Source of the DNA: Candolleomyces eurysporus
Lineage: Eukaryota; Basidiomycota; Agaricomycetes; Agaricales; Psathyrellaceae
DNA: 64,000 nt
Assembly (NCBI GenBank): GCA_027579435.1
Contig: JANBPK010000730.1
Coordinates: forward strand, 1-64,000
Direction of reading: 5' to 3'
Position numbers and translations under genes: made by a program. How positions within the stretch are numbered: position 1 is the first letter of the stretch; each line of letters opens with the position of its first letter. Below are positions 47,102-59,195 of the stretch, in pieces. The notes below the pieces were generated by a model. The model saw only the letters and a program-made list of their open reading frames with translations. It ran no database searches and had not been told where the DNA came from.

Positions 47102-50100
47102 ATGACAACCCTCTTCCGCAAGAAGGCCCGCCCCCNGCGAGTCCTCGGTTTCCGACCAGGACCTTGGTGAACGCTCGATACCCTATGACAAGGTCGCAAC
47201 GTCCCCACGATCTCCCCTCCCCGTTGGCACAATATCCCAAGGCCTTCGGGGAATATCAGCCCCGAACACAAATCCAGCTCTGACTTCAGAAGGAACCCAA
47301 TTGAACAAATTCAGTCTGCCCCCGCAGAGACGAAACTACGACCAATATCCCGGCACCCCAGCAAGACGGCCCATGGCATCAGACACATCGCTACCTTCTG
47401 CCGACTCTTTTGCAATGGAAGCTTCCCCAAACCAATCCACTACCTCCCTCCCCAGGTCGACCCACACTGCACACAGCGCCCGTCTGCGCAACAGCGAGGC
47501 TTCCTCTTGGTCGAGCAATAGAAACTCTGCGTATGAAGACCACACCACGTACCAGCCCCCCCNACTCTGCAACTATGCGNCCGCNGTCCTCCGTCCTCAG
47601 CAACCTCGCGGTCCGATGGGAAACGAGTGTCAGGATATGCACAGTCTTTCGCGAACTCAGAATCAGGGTCCCATCGCTTTCATGCTTCCCATCTTTACCA
47701 CAAACTACACCATGGAGATACGTTTCATTTCCCGCGACCGGATACGGAAGAAGAGATTGAAGAAATGTTTGAAGCGGTTAAGCGAACGCGGAATTTGCCA
47801 CTTCCCAACCTCTCTATCGAGCAAAAATGGGATCTTGTCTACAACGATGAACAAATCAAATGGAAGGAGCAGAAGGCTAGAGAAGATCAGGCTCGAAGAC
47901 TGCAAGAGAGCGGCCAGTCGTCTTCCAATCCCCTGCCAGAAACTCCAGAATGGTACATCAAAAAGTTCCTCGACAAGACGATAACGTCAAAGCAGGCCAC
48001 TGGGCTATCTGTATCCCTTCGCAGCAAGGAGCTAAGGTAGGTTACCAACAAGCCTTCTATTTACTTTCTCGCTAAAATCAGTCCAGCTGGTTCCAGCACT
48101 TCCTTGCTATCCAAGGCACCTCAGTACTCGCTCAAACCTTGATGCATACCAGTCGCAAAGGAAACGCAAGGTTGGTCATGGTTTCTTTGTTCCAAGAAGA
48201 TCAATCGTCTTATAGCTTCCGGTCCCTAGGCGCGAGAACGATATTAACCTGGAATATGAGGTCGTAAAGTGTTTGAAGGATATTTTGAATCAGGTATATT
48301 TCATTTTGCACATCATTAACCTTCTTATCGCTAACAGCCACATAGTCGAAAGGCGGTGAAGCTCTCAATCACCACCTGATTGTCTCACAAATCGCGTCGT
48401 CACTTAACACCCCGCACATCCCAACGCGTAGGCTTGTTTTGGAAGTATTGTGCTTCCTCACATACCACAATGAAGGGGAGGCCCTCGATCTTGTTATCGC
48501 TGGACTGGAAACCCTGAGTTCATCTAACAATGAAGGAAATGACCCCTATGGATACTGGTTCAAGTCGATGGAACAGGCACTCTCTGGCAGGGGGAAGATG
48601 GGCAGTCTTGTTGGTGCTAGCGAGGAGGTGCGACGTGCTGGAGGCGTCGAGAGTTCGCTAAATGACTATGCGGTCGGTATCTTCGTTTCACACCAATGAA
48701 AATGTCACTTATCCCTTTTCACAGCTTTCTAACCTCATCCTGGTCAACGGCATCCTCATGTACATTGACGACTTTGAGCTCAGGTTACACCACCGCTCTC
48801 AGATGTATGCGAGCGGGCTGACTCGTATTCTGGAGCTTTGTGCATCCTTTGGGCTTCCGGCAATCGATGGGCACATCAAGAATATCAATCAAGTTCTGCA
48901 GGAAGACGCTCAGAAACTTCAAGAGCGTATGGATCAGGAAATTCTCAAGGACCTCGAGAACCCACAAGACGTGTTCAATGCCATTTCATCAAAGACGAAA
49001 GGCACCAAAGCCCAGGATTATTTCCTCTCCATGATGCAACATTTGTTGCTCATCAGGGAGGATGGGCAACCTCTCGTTCATTATTACCAGCTTCTCGACT
49101 CCATCGTCACCGACGTTGTAATGGACAAGAAGTTGGCAGGAGCGGAGCAACGTCTGGGCTATTCCGTCGAACGAATCATCGCCCAGTTCAATGAAGCGGA
49201 TCGCTATCAAACAGTGGAAGATGAGGCAACCGAAGCTCGTGCCATGGCGATGAGGCTCAAGCTGGAGAAGGAAGCGCTGGAAGAGGAAATTTCCCAGGGA
49301 CACGATGGACTTGTCGGTAGCTTGAAGGCTCAATTAGCACAAGCTGAGGAAAAGCTCCGTCTCTCTCGAGACACCAACTCTAAGCTTCACAATCAACTCG
49401 AATCTCAAAAGGCCTCATACGAAGACAAGATTGCTCAGCTGGAACACCAAATCATGGAGCTCTTCAGAATGCTTAAGGAGGTTGGGAATGGGGTTGAAAC
49501 TATCCTCGAGTCTGGAGGCATGGATCGCAAGACACTGGTTGAGAAGCTCGAGCGCAATTTCCAGAGGCACAAAACCATCAGTATCCTTGAAGGCCGACAA
49601 GGTCGTAGCAGAAGGGGCAAAACATCGCTTGGATCGCTTGGCGGTACCGGTGGCTTCTCCGAAGACGAATCGGACGTGGACTCGACCCCAGTCAAGGGTA
49701 GTTTGCGACGATCTCGTCCCATGGGTTCCAAAAAGGGTAAAGCGCCCAAGGTCAACGGCGCGCAGACGACGGTCGATGAAAATGGGCGCGTCTCCCAGTT
49801 CATGGATGCAGATGAGGATGATGCTCAAGAACAAGTGCAGCAACAGCTCGCAGCTGGTGTTAAATTGGTAAGTATTCACTCCATTTGCTTAAGGTCATAA
49901 TACTGAATATCATCCAGTACTCTCCCCAGATGAGCTTGAGCAGTTCTCGTAGCATCAGAGCCTCACCAAGACGAACCGAGCGACCCCTCCTTGGCAGTGA
50001 GACCTCTAGAGGCAACGGTCTACGTGCTCCCAGGCATGACGATACAGGCTCGGTGTCTATCGACAGCCGGTCATCGTCTCCAGTTGTCGATGATGAGAGT

Positions 50101-50342
50101 GAATTCGGCCAGTCGATACGAAGCGGCACCGATGATACTGGCGTTACGTCTATCAGCTCTCAAGCCTCCGTGGACATGTCTCGTCCGGGCCCAGGAGGAG
50201 CAGTACCACAAGGATCATTCGCTGACGCTTTGAACAGTCATTTCCGATCCAAAGGCAAGATGGTCACTGGGCGAGACGATAGTCCTCAGCCAGGCCTATC
50301 AGCACTGCCGGAAGAGAGCCATTCGGATGTATCGACCGGAGC
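47102..50342 (+). CDS. Formin (Bni1/SepA type), N-terminal half only
   Basis: Actin-cable nucleator controlled by Rho GTPases. It starts MTTLFRKKARP, and read without the N at 47136 it continues RESSVSDQDLGERSIPYDKV, LPVGTISQGLRGISAPNTN and LNKFSLPPQRRNYDQYPGTP. The region 47563-47585 holds three Ns and an unresolved frame change. The GTPase-binding and FH3 domains then read clearly: FPRPDTEEEIEEMFEAVKRT, LPNLSIEQKWDLVYNDEQIK, TPEWYIKKFLDKTITSKQAT, INLEYEVVKCLKDILNQ, IPTRRLVLEVLCFLTYHNEG and ILMYIDDFELRLHHRSQMYA. The dimerisation coiled coil and acidic linker follow (SQGHDGLVGSLKAQLAQAEE, ENGRVSQFMDADEDDAQEQV). The reading stops at the NN (50343-50344) before any proline-rich FH1 or actin-nucleating FH2 domain. 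No FH2 text occurs elsewhere in the window, so the gene is cut by a gap or misjoin, or has been truncated. Confidence 0.88.
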
Positions 50343-50344
50343 NN
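50343..50344. other. Two-base NN join, suspected gap or misassembly
   Basis: This is the only double N in the window. Coding sequence of a formin enters from the left and lacks its catalytic half; decayed sequence of an unrelated protein begins on the right. The simplest reading is a collapsed scaffold gap. Confidence 0.6.
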
Positions 50345-52800
50345 TCCCAACTCTGGCGTCCCCAAAGAGTTGAGGTTCATTCTTCGGAAGGAAGCCGGCG
50401 GCGCCGTCTTGTACCAGGGAATTAACGTGGAGCAAGGCAATGAATTCTGATGAAGATTATTTCTCGTTCACTGGCAGTCGCTATTTCGCCGACGAGCAGG
50501 GCGTTAAGATGGATGTGGATTTGCCTCGCTCAGCCTCGGTCTCAGTCCCGGTCTCGCCTCTTTATACCCTCGGCTTCTCGACCTTCTCGCAAGTCAGCAA
50601 CGTCGAGATCCAGACCGCCCAACGTTGGCCGGTTTTTCGTGCTCAATTCGTCACCGAGACCTCAGGTCAAGACGCCGACATCGAGGACGAAGCCAGGACC
50701 TCATCCGACGGGAAAACCAAGCAACCATGCGACTTCACTGGAGAGTTGGCCAGGCTGAAGGAGTCGAGAGCTTTGGATCGCAGGAGCTTCGTCGAGCAGT
50801 TGAAGAAAGTATTCAAGACTCCTGCCAAAGTTGACCTGCGCGCCGATTCGAAATCACGTAGGAAGTCCCACCCGTTCCCGCCCTCCCTCTCGCCAATACC
50901 TTCAATTTCAGCACTTCTTCAAGAAAGGACCAGCACTCCAAATCGTTCGAGTCTTCCCTGCGCGTTAGACGAGATGTCATGAGGTGGAGTCCCAGGTTGT
51001 AGAGATGGAGGGGCCAACTTTCTTCAAGCAATCTCGTGCCACTTCAACGACGGGCCCAGCCTCGAACTCCCGACGCTTGACAGCAGCACCGCTAGCAACA
51101 GCCTCAAGCTCAAGTCGCCCGCCTCATCTGCGCTCTCAAAGAAATCCGGTGCCTCCGATGGTGAACTCAATCGACCCCTCAGATTCGGCAGCCTTTCGTC
51201 CACAAGCCCTGGCCAACGCAGGGTCCCCTGAAATGGATACGCTGGATGCGTTGGCCACTGCCAATCTCGTGAAGCCAGAGCCTGCTCCTGTTAAGCCCTT
51301 CACTTTGGCGGACGCCATCCCACCCCCTTCGCACGTTCGAGAGATTTCCCTCTCGTTCCATGCCCTATGGGTACGAGGACTCGGCGCTCAAGATCCCTTT
51401 GACCATGGCCTGGCGCTACCATCGCCCAGCCTTTGTGAGAGGTCGTTCGGGGAAGATGCGTCTGACTGATTCCATGTCCTTCGAGATGTCGACACAGGTG
51501 GACGATGCCTTCTCGACCATTCAGCATCCTCTAGTTCTCATGAGGCACCGACGAGACGGCTCCATCGACTCGGTCAGCAGCGAGTTTTCGTTGATGAAGA
51601 ACTTGGCAAGGCAGGACTTGGAGACAAGCTGCTTGATGACGATGACAAGTACGCTGCGCCCCTCGCCGCCATCGCTGGCTCTCCCTCTGGGAGCACCGCT
51701 GGTCGCAACTTGCCATCAGCTGATTACGGGAACAGCCAAACCTCTTCCACCTCTTGCACCTCTTTCGACTGCTACGACTCCATCATCGATGCCGATGACG
51801 CCTATACGTTCAATCCCCAACAGGAAAGCATTGCTGAGGAGGAGGATCATGATGATCATTAACGACGTTCTTCAACGTCCGACTCCCTGCTCGATGAGGC
51901 TGGTGAAACGCCGTCCTCGGCTTCGTCCGGTTCGGCGTTCAGTGAAGACAACCCTCATCCCGATCATGGAGGATTGTTGCCTCCTCATCAGCTCCATCCG
52001 TGATCAATGATCAGACTTCAAAGTGCCCATAGCTTCATGAAGTGGGACGCGATCGATGATCGGCATAAGTGCACGTCTGTTCACCCTCTTTTCTGCATGT
52101 TGAATCTCCCTTTACAGTTGCTTGGCGGTGGCCACGTCTGAGGGCAATCGGTCGGCTCGACGGTCGAGGCTTCACCCCGTGTTCGCATGGATAAGAAGCG
52201 AAACCGCCGTCGAACTGGCAGGATGATTTTTTCGAGGGATCCAACAAGCCAGGGTCGACATTCAACCCTTGGAGCCAGCGTCGAAAAACAGGGCTATCGA
52301 ACTGAAGCCATCCATTGCGCCAACTTCTTTTTATCAGTTCGGCGGTGAGCGCTCGATATAGGCAAGGCACGAGCTGCTGGAGAGGCGGAGCTTGGAAGAG
52401 AGCGTTCTGATTGCTGAAGGAGAGGATCAAGTTTTTCATGCACTTCTTTTCACTTTTTCGCGGCTATAGAAGTCTGAAGCTTTTTCTTTAGCCCACGTTC
52501 CCGTCTTCGCTCGTCCTCAACCAACGTCTCGACCCGATCCAGCACTTTCACCTCAGCCTCCGAGAACTCTGGTAGGGACGCGCCTCCCCTCCCGCCTTCG
52601 GATGGACCGTTGTTGTAAGGCGAATTGTTCTCAAGCATCGACATGGCAGGTACGAGCATGATGCTCTCCAACGCCATCCATCCCGCCTCAACGCTTGCCT
52701 CTACCGGTGCTCGTGCTCGTGATTACGAGCATGGACGCCGCCGTCGATACTCGGAGGCTCACGTTTCGCGATCATCCGTTTATACTAAGCATAAGTAGTA
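50345..52800 (+). pseudogene. Frameshifted pseudogene of a large low-complexity agaricomycete protein
   Basis: A set of collinear plus-strand peptide blocks occurs in changing frames, separated by stops and without usable introns. In order: MNSDEDYFSFTGSRYF and EQGVKMDVDLPRS (50440 on), GELARLKESRALDRRSFVEQ and FKTPAKVDLRAD (to about 50850), ALATANLVKPEPAPVKPFTL and DAIPPPSHV (51240-51340), GSIDSVSSEFSLMKNLA, then one frame over GLGDKLLDDDDKYAAPLAAI (51560-51680), CYDSIIDADDAYTFNPQQES, then NPHPDHGGLLPPHQLHP (51950-51990). Next are LLGGGHV, VEASPRVRMDKKR (52120-52200), SSTFTSASENSG, PPSDG and HGRRRRYSEAHVSRSSVY (52530-52790). From memory these blocks follow the order of a roughly 1,100-residue uncharacterised agaricomycete family; I cannot confirm by search. 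At least six frame changes and several stops exclude a working gene. Confidence 0.65.
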
Positions 52801-54739
52801 CAACCATCCGTGTAACGAGTGTCACTGCAACTGGATTCATATCCCATTGTCGGTAGCGGGCTTTGGCCATTCATTGGCCACGACAAAACTTATTGACTGG
52901 TAAGGGTTGGGAGTCGGTGCTCGTTTCGGGCTCTCGCTGAGGTAAGGCTCCGGTCACGTCGCAAGAGCGCATCACTGCGGCATGCGAGCTAGATACACAT
53001 TATGCCTAACCGCCATGAATTACATGCCTTGGCGCTGCCACTGAGGTTGCTAAAGAGCCGATGAGGTCAGCCGCGAACCTTCAGCAACGAACCTTCGGCA
53101 ACAGTCAAAGAGATGCTGAACCAATAGCAACTCACCGCCACCAGGCAGCCATAGGAGCGCTGATGGGCTGGAGCGAAAACAGAAACAGCAACGTTTGTTA
53201 CTTGAACGTAAAACCTGAGGCACCGCGTATGAGAGTTCGATTGGCCTCCTCAACATCAACCAATCGCTCAACCGAGCGCTCATCAACATCGTCTACACCT
53301 CTGAAAGCCTGCCTTTTGTGCATACGTAGGGCCTACGCTCGTGTCAATAGTCGAATGGAAGGCATGTTTGTCAAATTCAGGAGGAGCTGACAATACCACA
53401 AGGCGCCATGGCTATCCGCGATTGCCCTGATCGAGCCAACAGCACCCGAGCCAAGGCGAAATGTTCTGGCGGGCGAGAAGACCCTTTAACGAGGTCTTGC
53501 ACGAGAGTCCGGATTTCCAAGGAAAAGCGACAGCCGCAGCAGCGGCGGCATACATCTGGCAATGTGGAGTGTAGGAAGATTCGGATTGCGAGCGGAGGTG
53601 ACGAAGGCGGCGCCAATTATCTCTGGCCAACTGTCCGAAACGCTGCGTTACGCAAGGCCGCCGTCTGCTGCACGCATGCAGTCGGTAGAATGGCAGGCAC
53701 TATGCGAGGCAGGCACACAAGTGACGCACATCCACTAGAAAATCTTTCGGCATTATGGCGGATATGCATCATAGAAATACGGACCTTCTCGCGGCGCGAG
53801 TGTATCCTACCCAATTCACCCGGTCGCACCCCATCCAACATCATCCCCACCGCTGAGCACGATCAAGAACAGGCAAGTAGAGTCCATTGAGCATCGATGT
53901 AGTCGTCGATCTCACACCGGCAACTTGCAGTCTTACGAGCAATGCGAGCTCGACTTACCCGGTCGCGACAGCCGTATGCCAGCGGCATTCGAACGTCAAA
54001 ATCACCCTCTTCTCACTAACGCGCTCCACGTTAGGCAAGCGCTAGTAATGGCCGTCGATGCCTGCCTTTCCGCTATGAAGGCAGCTTATATTTCTGAACC
54101 CAAATGACCGTCCCGGCCGGTACCAAGCAAGATACGGATAGGAAAGGCGTGCCTTGCTGATGGTCTCATGGATTATGCACTGATAAGAAATACTTCAAGA
54201 ACTCATCGAGCTGACCGCCGGGGACCATGCGTTTGTCCGAGATCTGGAGATGTACGAGTCATCTAAGCATCAGGCAAAGTAGGCGGAGGACGACGTTTTT
54301 GCCGTTGCAACAGCAGGTCGGTAAGCGTCGCGGCTCATGGGCCGTATATAAGCAAAGGGAGCGTCCACTGACCCCAAAAACTTCATAGTAATCACCACGC
54401 CCAGCCCACGATACAGGAATTCGACGTAGCCATGGAAGCCATAGCGGGTTGGGGGAGGGGAGGCCTCACGGATCTTGAGAGGGAGAAAGGTGCTAAAAAG
54501 AAACGGCTGCCGCATACGAGAAAATGAAGAAACCAGCGGCGCCTGCAACAGCCGGGAAGAAGTCTGCGTGTAACCTCAGGACCAACTCTATGAAGAAGTT
54601 CCTGCTCGTTGTGAGTGACCATTAGATATATGACTCCCTGTAGGCGTATTAATTTATCTACGCCTTTGACTGCGTCAGACGGCGGGCAAGATGGTCGCGC
54701 AATTCTTCCGGCCTGAGTGCAAGCGGCTTTTCGAGCGAA
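52801..54739. other. No supported gene; probably decayed sequence
   Basis: Several open frames of 60-160 codons occur on both strands (for example 53408-53890 plus and 53050-53289 minus). None shows a recognisable motif, and overlapping frames in opposite directions are equally long, as expected of G/C-rich non-coding DNA. No repeat borders, terminal inverted repeats or poly-A tracts mark a transposon. Confidence 0.4.
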
Positions 54740-55640
54740 CAGGGAAGTAACGAACCACTCTCCGGCTGGCTCCCACGAAATTGCCCGGCCCCCAATGTGC
54801 AGCCGAACGTATCGACCGTAGGAAAACAGAAGACAAAGGGCAAAGGTGACGTTTTACCGCCATATTTCTTCGACCAATATCGCTCGAAGACCTTTTNCCA
54901 CCCCTAACAGGCCTCAAGAAAGATTTAGGCCAGTTTGGTTTGGCCCACTTTGACTCGCACGACCATGCGGCCTACCCGATCGTCATGCTGTCTTGCTCGT
55001 GCATGCCAGACGACTGCGAACTGGGCGACTTTCATATGCTCCAACTTGGAGTGTACACAAAGTTGGTCAAGTACAGAGCAGTAAATTCTGGTCGGCGAAA
55101 GCACGGAGCCATCGTACCTTCGACACACGAAGAAAACCGAAAAGTTGGCGTCCCGCTTGAGCCTGGTGTTCTACCCAACAAAAGGATGTGTTAGGGATCG
55201 ATCCAGGCTGGCGCTTGCTCCAGCTGCTTGTAAGCCACGAAGGTCGCCCTCCTGCAAGAAGACGAACGCGGATGCAATTTCTGCCTTGAGATTAACGTCT
55301 GAAATGACCGACGCCTCGTACGTGCTATTATAAATGCCTATTATAGTTCCTCCTAACGGCGTCAGAATTGCAGTGCTGCGTTTAGCAAGATGTTATGCAA
55401 CAGGGTGAATTTGCTTCAAACAGGGAAGGCATTATGAACCTTGGAGGCCATGCTAACTTTATGGGGCAGGGCATTCTCCAACTGGGCAACTTCGTCCTTG
55501 ACCCAGCATCTGCGGCCATGGGTTACCAAGTCGATGGCGCAAGGCTCTTTTCCTCGATCACCTACCTCGATTCCAACGGAGTCCGTCGGAGCCTGGAGGA
55601 CTGGCCGCGCTCCCAATGTCAACTGAGAGGCTCAAGCTAG
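54740..55640 (+). pseudogene. Decayed gene with a dioxygenase-like block, internally deleted
   Basis: Plus-strand blocks in different frames line up in order: LSGWLPRNCPAPNVQPNVST and KQKTKGKGDVLPPYFFDQYR (54750-54895), LAHFDSHDHAAYPIVMLSCS, FHMLQLGVYTKLVKYRAVNS and RRKHGAIVP (54940-55120). After a frame change come ASRLSLVFYPTKGCVRDRSR and LTSEMTDASY (55145-55320), then MNLGGHANFMGQGILQLGNF and VDGARLFSSITYLD (55430-55580). The block order resembles a family of agaricomycete proteins I remember only as uncharacterised. The HFDSHDH segment and the later RRKHG recall the metal ligands of 2-oxoglutarate/iron dioxygenases, but this is a guess. Stops and frame changes between every block, a missing stretch before HFDS and an N at 54897 show that it is not functional. 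Confidence 0.55.
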
Positions 55641-58410
55641 GAACGACTCCATCCCCTTATTTGAGGCTTTCGAAAAGAACGTGTCCAGGTTCAATGGTAC
55701 GATATAGCCTCTCGTGATCCCTTTCCCTTCTTGCTCGCCTCCCTTTGTCTGCCTCATCCTCATCCTTCATAGCCATCCTCTCTTGTCCGCTTGCTTTGTT
55801 TTCATATTTAAACCCTATCCTCTGCACCGTAGATCCTTAGTTTTATCCTGGTCTACTCACGAGTCTCATTAGATTCCTGACACTGCCTTCCTTCTTTCTT
55901 TTCTTCGTTTGTTCTCTCTTCTTCTCTCTTTCTCGCCCTCTCTCTTCTCGCTCTTTACACCCCTTTCTCTCGTTCTTTTCGACCCACCCACCTCCCTCTT
56001 CACTCCAGCGCTTCCGTTGGGGTGCAGCCTGTGGGGTACAGTCTGTTCCCTTTCTGTCACAGTTCTCTCCCGACTTAGCGGCGGTTTCCGGCTGAACCTC
56101 CGGAAGCGCTCAAGTCGTTGGGATTTGCGCATAGCCCGCTGGGTATTCCGTTCTTCCTCCGTTTTCTTTTTGCGCTGGCTGGCACGCGCAGTTCATCTGC
56201 ATTTTTCAGCGCGCTCTTCATCTCTCTGTGCGATCTCCCACGACTTAATCCCCACGGAGACTCGTATTCGGCATGCCGTTCCCGTCCTCGTTTGCGAGTT
56301 TCTTGTTTCTTCCCAGATACGCTATTGTTTTCGACTCCATTTATACGTTTCTACCGTATGCTATAGTGCATATCTCCCTCTCCCTGATCTCCCGATCGCC
56401 GACTTAGCCGCTCATGACGAATATGCAAACGAAGACGCAACTACTCGACGCAGGAGATTAAATTAGATAGACACATGATAGTCGCCGAATATACCGATAA
56501 TTCCGATAAATGGAGCGATGTGCTCAAAAAGGAAATTGATGGAGAGGTTTGATCGGAAACCTCTCCCCACCGACAAACCTGAACTCAGCGTCCAGGAGAA
56601 GGTCATTGGTGCCCATGAAACACCCAGTTAAACGCATTTCAAATTCTTTCGAATTGACTGGCAATTTTTTGGACGGCTTTGATTTTCCAGGTCTGCCAAC
56701 CCCCCCNAAACCTGGGGCCTGACCTGCCCATCGGCAAAATCCTTGCTTCCCGGAGTCAGCATGATGGTTGCACATCCCCCAGCTCGAAAAGTGCTCATGG
56801 AGATCTGTGGAAAACCCGCGGCGAATCAGAAAAAGATTGAATGAAACCTGGAGTGTCACGTACCGTTTGGGCGGGGACGGCTAGAGGGAGGCGTTGCTCA
56901 TTGCTTCCAGTGGCAGGCATTGTCAATGAGTTGGGTAAGTCGTGGAGATGAGTGCATGGCTTCTGCCCGCTTTCTTATTTAAATTCTCCAGACAGTGCCT
57001 GTACGTGCTAAGGCATGGAAGCAAGGCCGATGATTACCGCTTATTTGTCAGCTTGGGAGCCGAGCAACGGTTTTTGCGATTTCCCAGTCGTTACTTCAAA
57101 GCTAATTTTTGACATCATCGCCATGATACTCGTCTATTGGGCCCCGCTGAACGAAGCCAACACCACCCTGACTTCCATCCATCCGATGCGGTAACATGCC
57201 AGATGTCCAGAGCTACAGACACCGCCAACCTCGAAATATCAGACGCAGGTCTCATCATGCGATTCCTCTTTGCCAATCTAACTCCGACCTAATACTCCGT
57301 CGATTCCGTGAAAGCGATGAATGTGATGCCATTCGCGTTACTCCGTTCGTACGGAGGTGTCAGATGGATCAAATCGTGAAGCAGTATAGAACCCATCAAG
57401 GCCTTGAAAAGCCGGCGCCAGAAGCAGAATTCGTACCAAGCAAGCCAGGTCAACAGTCACCAGCTGCAACTTGCATATGAAGGGGCCCACGCAAACCATC
57501 AGCTCCGCCGAAGGTCTACTTTGACATAGAGTCCCCATCTTCACTGGTTTCCCCGCCTCCAATCCACGAGCTCGAGAAAGCTCTAGCCCGGAATTCTTCG
57601 ACCCGAGCTTCGCCTTCTTCTGGTGAGTGGTCCGAAACCTTAACTTTCTAGTGCTCCTTTCGAGCTAATCGAATGGGAAGCATCGAGTCTCCCCTCCGTC
57701 TTTCGACCGGATGTTAACGGATTGTGATGCATTTAGCTCAGGTGCCGCGATGTGGGATGGCGCGAGAACCAGCCCTATTTAAAGTTCGATTGTATCGAAA
57801 GCTACAGCGCATAAGAGTACAATACGCCCCGCGTGCTTTCGATTCCGCGGAGATTTGGCATGTAACGTTGAGAGAACCCTGATCATCGGCCATCTGAATG
57901 CCAACACTGCCCGAGCAGGGAACCTTGAGCTGTAGCTTGATGGACGATTAGACGTCAGTGAGCTTGCTGAACAAGCCCTTAGGCTATTGCTGCAGGATGC
58001 AAGGCATGAAACGGCGAATTCTCCGATCTGGTGCACCTTGTTTTGGGTGCGTTTTGTAATTCGGTATGTTTGAGAGATGACTTGCAAAGCTGAGCGGGCA
58101 CGAGATTTAATCGAGCGCTGGCTACGCATACAGTCTCGGTATACTAGTCTAGTCGACATACCGAGCACGTGACCGACTGATCCGTGTGCACCTGATCTCA
58201 GATCTCAGGCTTCCGAGTCCAGTTCGTTGATCGAGAGCCTCCTTTCCTGTCCTCCTCAGATTTTCCAAAAATTCGTGGATTCGCTAGGTTTTCGAAAAAT
58301 CTGCCGGTCCGGAGTCGATCTGTTGAAAATGATCGAGCATGGGAAGACTTCCGGTTCTTCCTCCACCGCCAACGCCGTAGCATCAAGTCCCCCCNTTCGA
58401 CATCACTGAC
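55641..58410. other. No supported gene; pyrimidine-rich tract and fragments
   Basis: From about 55,700 to 56,000 the plus strand is extremely C/T-rich (cttcttctctctttctcgcc), like a fungal promoter or leader, yet no gene follows it. Around 57,500-57,730 two short coding-like pieces (YFDIESPSSLVSPPPIHELE and FELIEWEASSLPSVFRP) lie in different frames and may be the decayed end of a gene I do not recognise. Single Ns occur at 56707 and 58395 beside C-runs. Nothing else is supported. Confidence 0.4.
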
Positions 58411-59195
58411 ATGGCATCATGTCCTCCTGAACTCATCAATGGGATGGGGAGTCAGCCCGAAGGACATCGTCTTTCGAGTAACGTTGCCTACCAACGAGCT
58501 GTGGACCGAGCTGCAAGCGCTAAATGTGCCCGGGCTGTTCGCGCTGGTAGGTTGAAACTAGTGCGAGCCTCGAATCTAGCATCGCCCGCATGCTACACGC
58601 CAAGGTAATGTGCATCGTTCACTCACATCCTGTCTAGATTCACCTTGTCGTTTGTAGAATGGATCTCATTGACGATCCTGTGACCAATACTTATGTCGCA
58701 ACGTTGGAATTACCCGGGCTCACTCAGTCAGATGTCTACGTTGAGGTCGTGGAGCGAATTCTTGTCATCAGTGGAGAAAGGCGAGCCGCACCAGCCATTC
58801 TGAAAGCTCTGGTCTGTCCCCCCGATTCGCAGACCCGGAAGCTGGCGACACAAATCGGTGCCAGCGCAACCTGGGACGCGATGAATAATCCAGGATTGTT
58901 GGGAGGCTCCAAACCTGCTCCGTTTCTCGCACTCCATGAGCTACGCTATGGTAAATTCAAGCGTGCCATTCCGTTACCCGAAGGTGTACAGGTATGAGCA
59001 TTGAATTCATCTGCCATTGCTCATCTCCTGGTTCTCATCCTTGTCAAAATCTAGGAGGACAACATCGTGGCGATTTTACGAAATGGCATACTGGAAATCA
59101 CTTGGCCGAAGAGTGCAACTTTTATGTCAGTGTTGAGCCGCCCTCCAATTGCAGCGCCTTCGCGGCCCGCGTTCACTCTGCGTTCAAAACCCTGA
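58411..59195 (+). CDS. Small heat-shock protein (Hsp20/alpha-crystallin domain), divergent
   Basis: ATP-independent holdase chaperone by family. Three exons join in frame: 58411-58604 (MASCPPELINGMGSQPEGHR to YTP), 58658-58991 and 59055-59195. The alpha-crystallin domain is clear: RMDLIDDPVTNTYVATLELP, GLTQSDVYVEVVERILVISG, ERR, then YGKFKRAIPLPEGVQ and, in exon 3, EDNIVAILRNGILEITWPKS. Between ERR and YGKF lies about 55 residues (ALVCPPDSQTRKLATQ, NNPGLLGGSKPAPFLALHEL), where ordinary Hsp20s have only 10-20. The usual C-terminal I-x-I motif is absent; the reading ends RPAFTLRSKP with TGA at 59193-59195. It may be a divergent paralogue or an early pseudogene: the splice sites are good, but the neighbourhood is full of broken genes. 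Confidence 0.68.

Noticed and set aside
53408..53890. A 160-codon plus-strand open frame as a gene
   Set aside because: No conserved motif, no splice partner, and similar-sized frames occur antisense over the same bases.
58261..58304. Row of TTC/GAA trinucleotides upstream of the Hsp20 gene as a heat-shock element
   Set aside because: The units are spaced 8, 9 and 11 bases and mostly point the same way. A heat-shock element needs alternating nGAAn units in 5-bp register. The TTCGAA palindrome alone is not enough.
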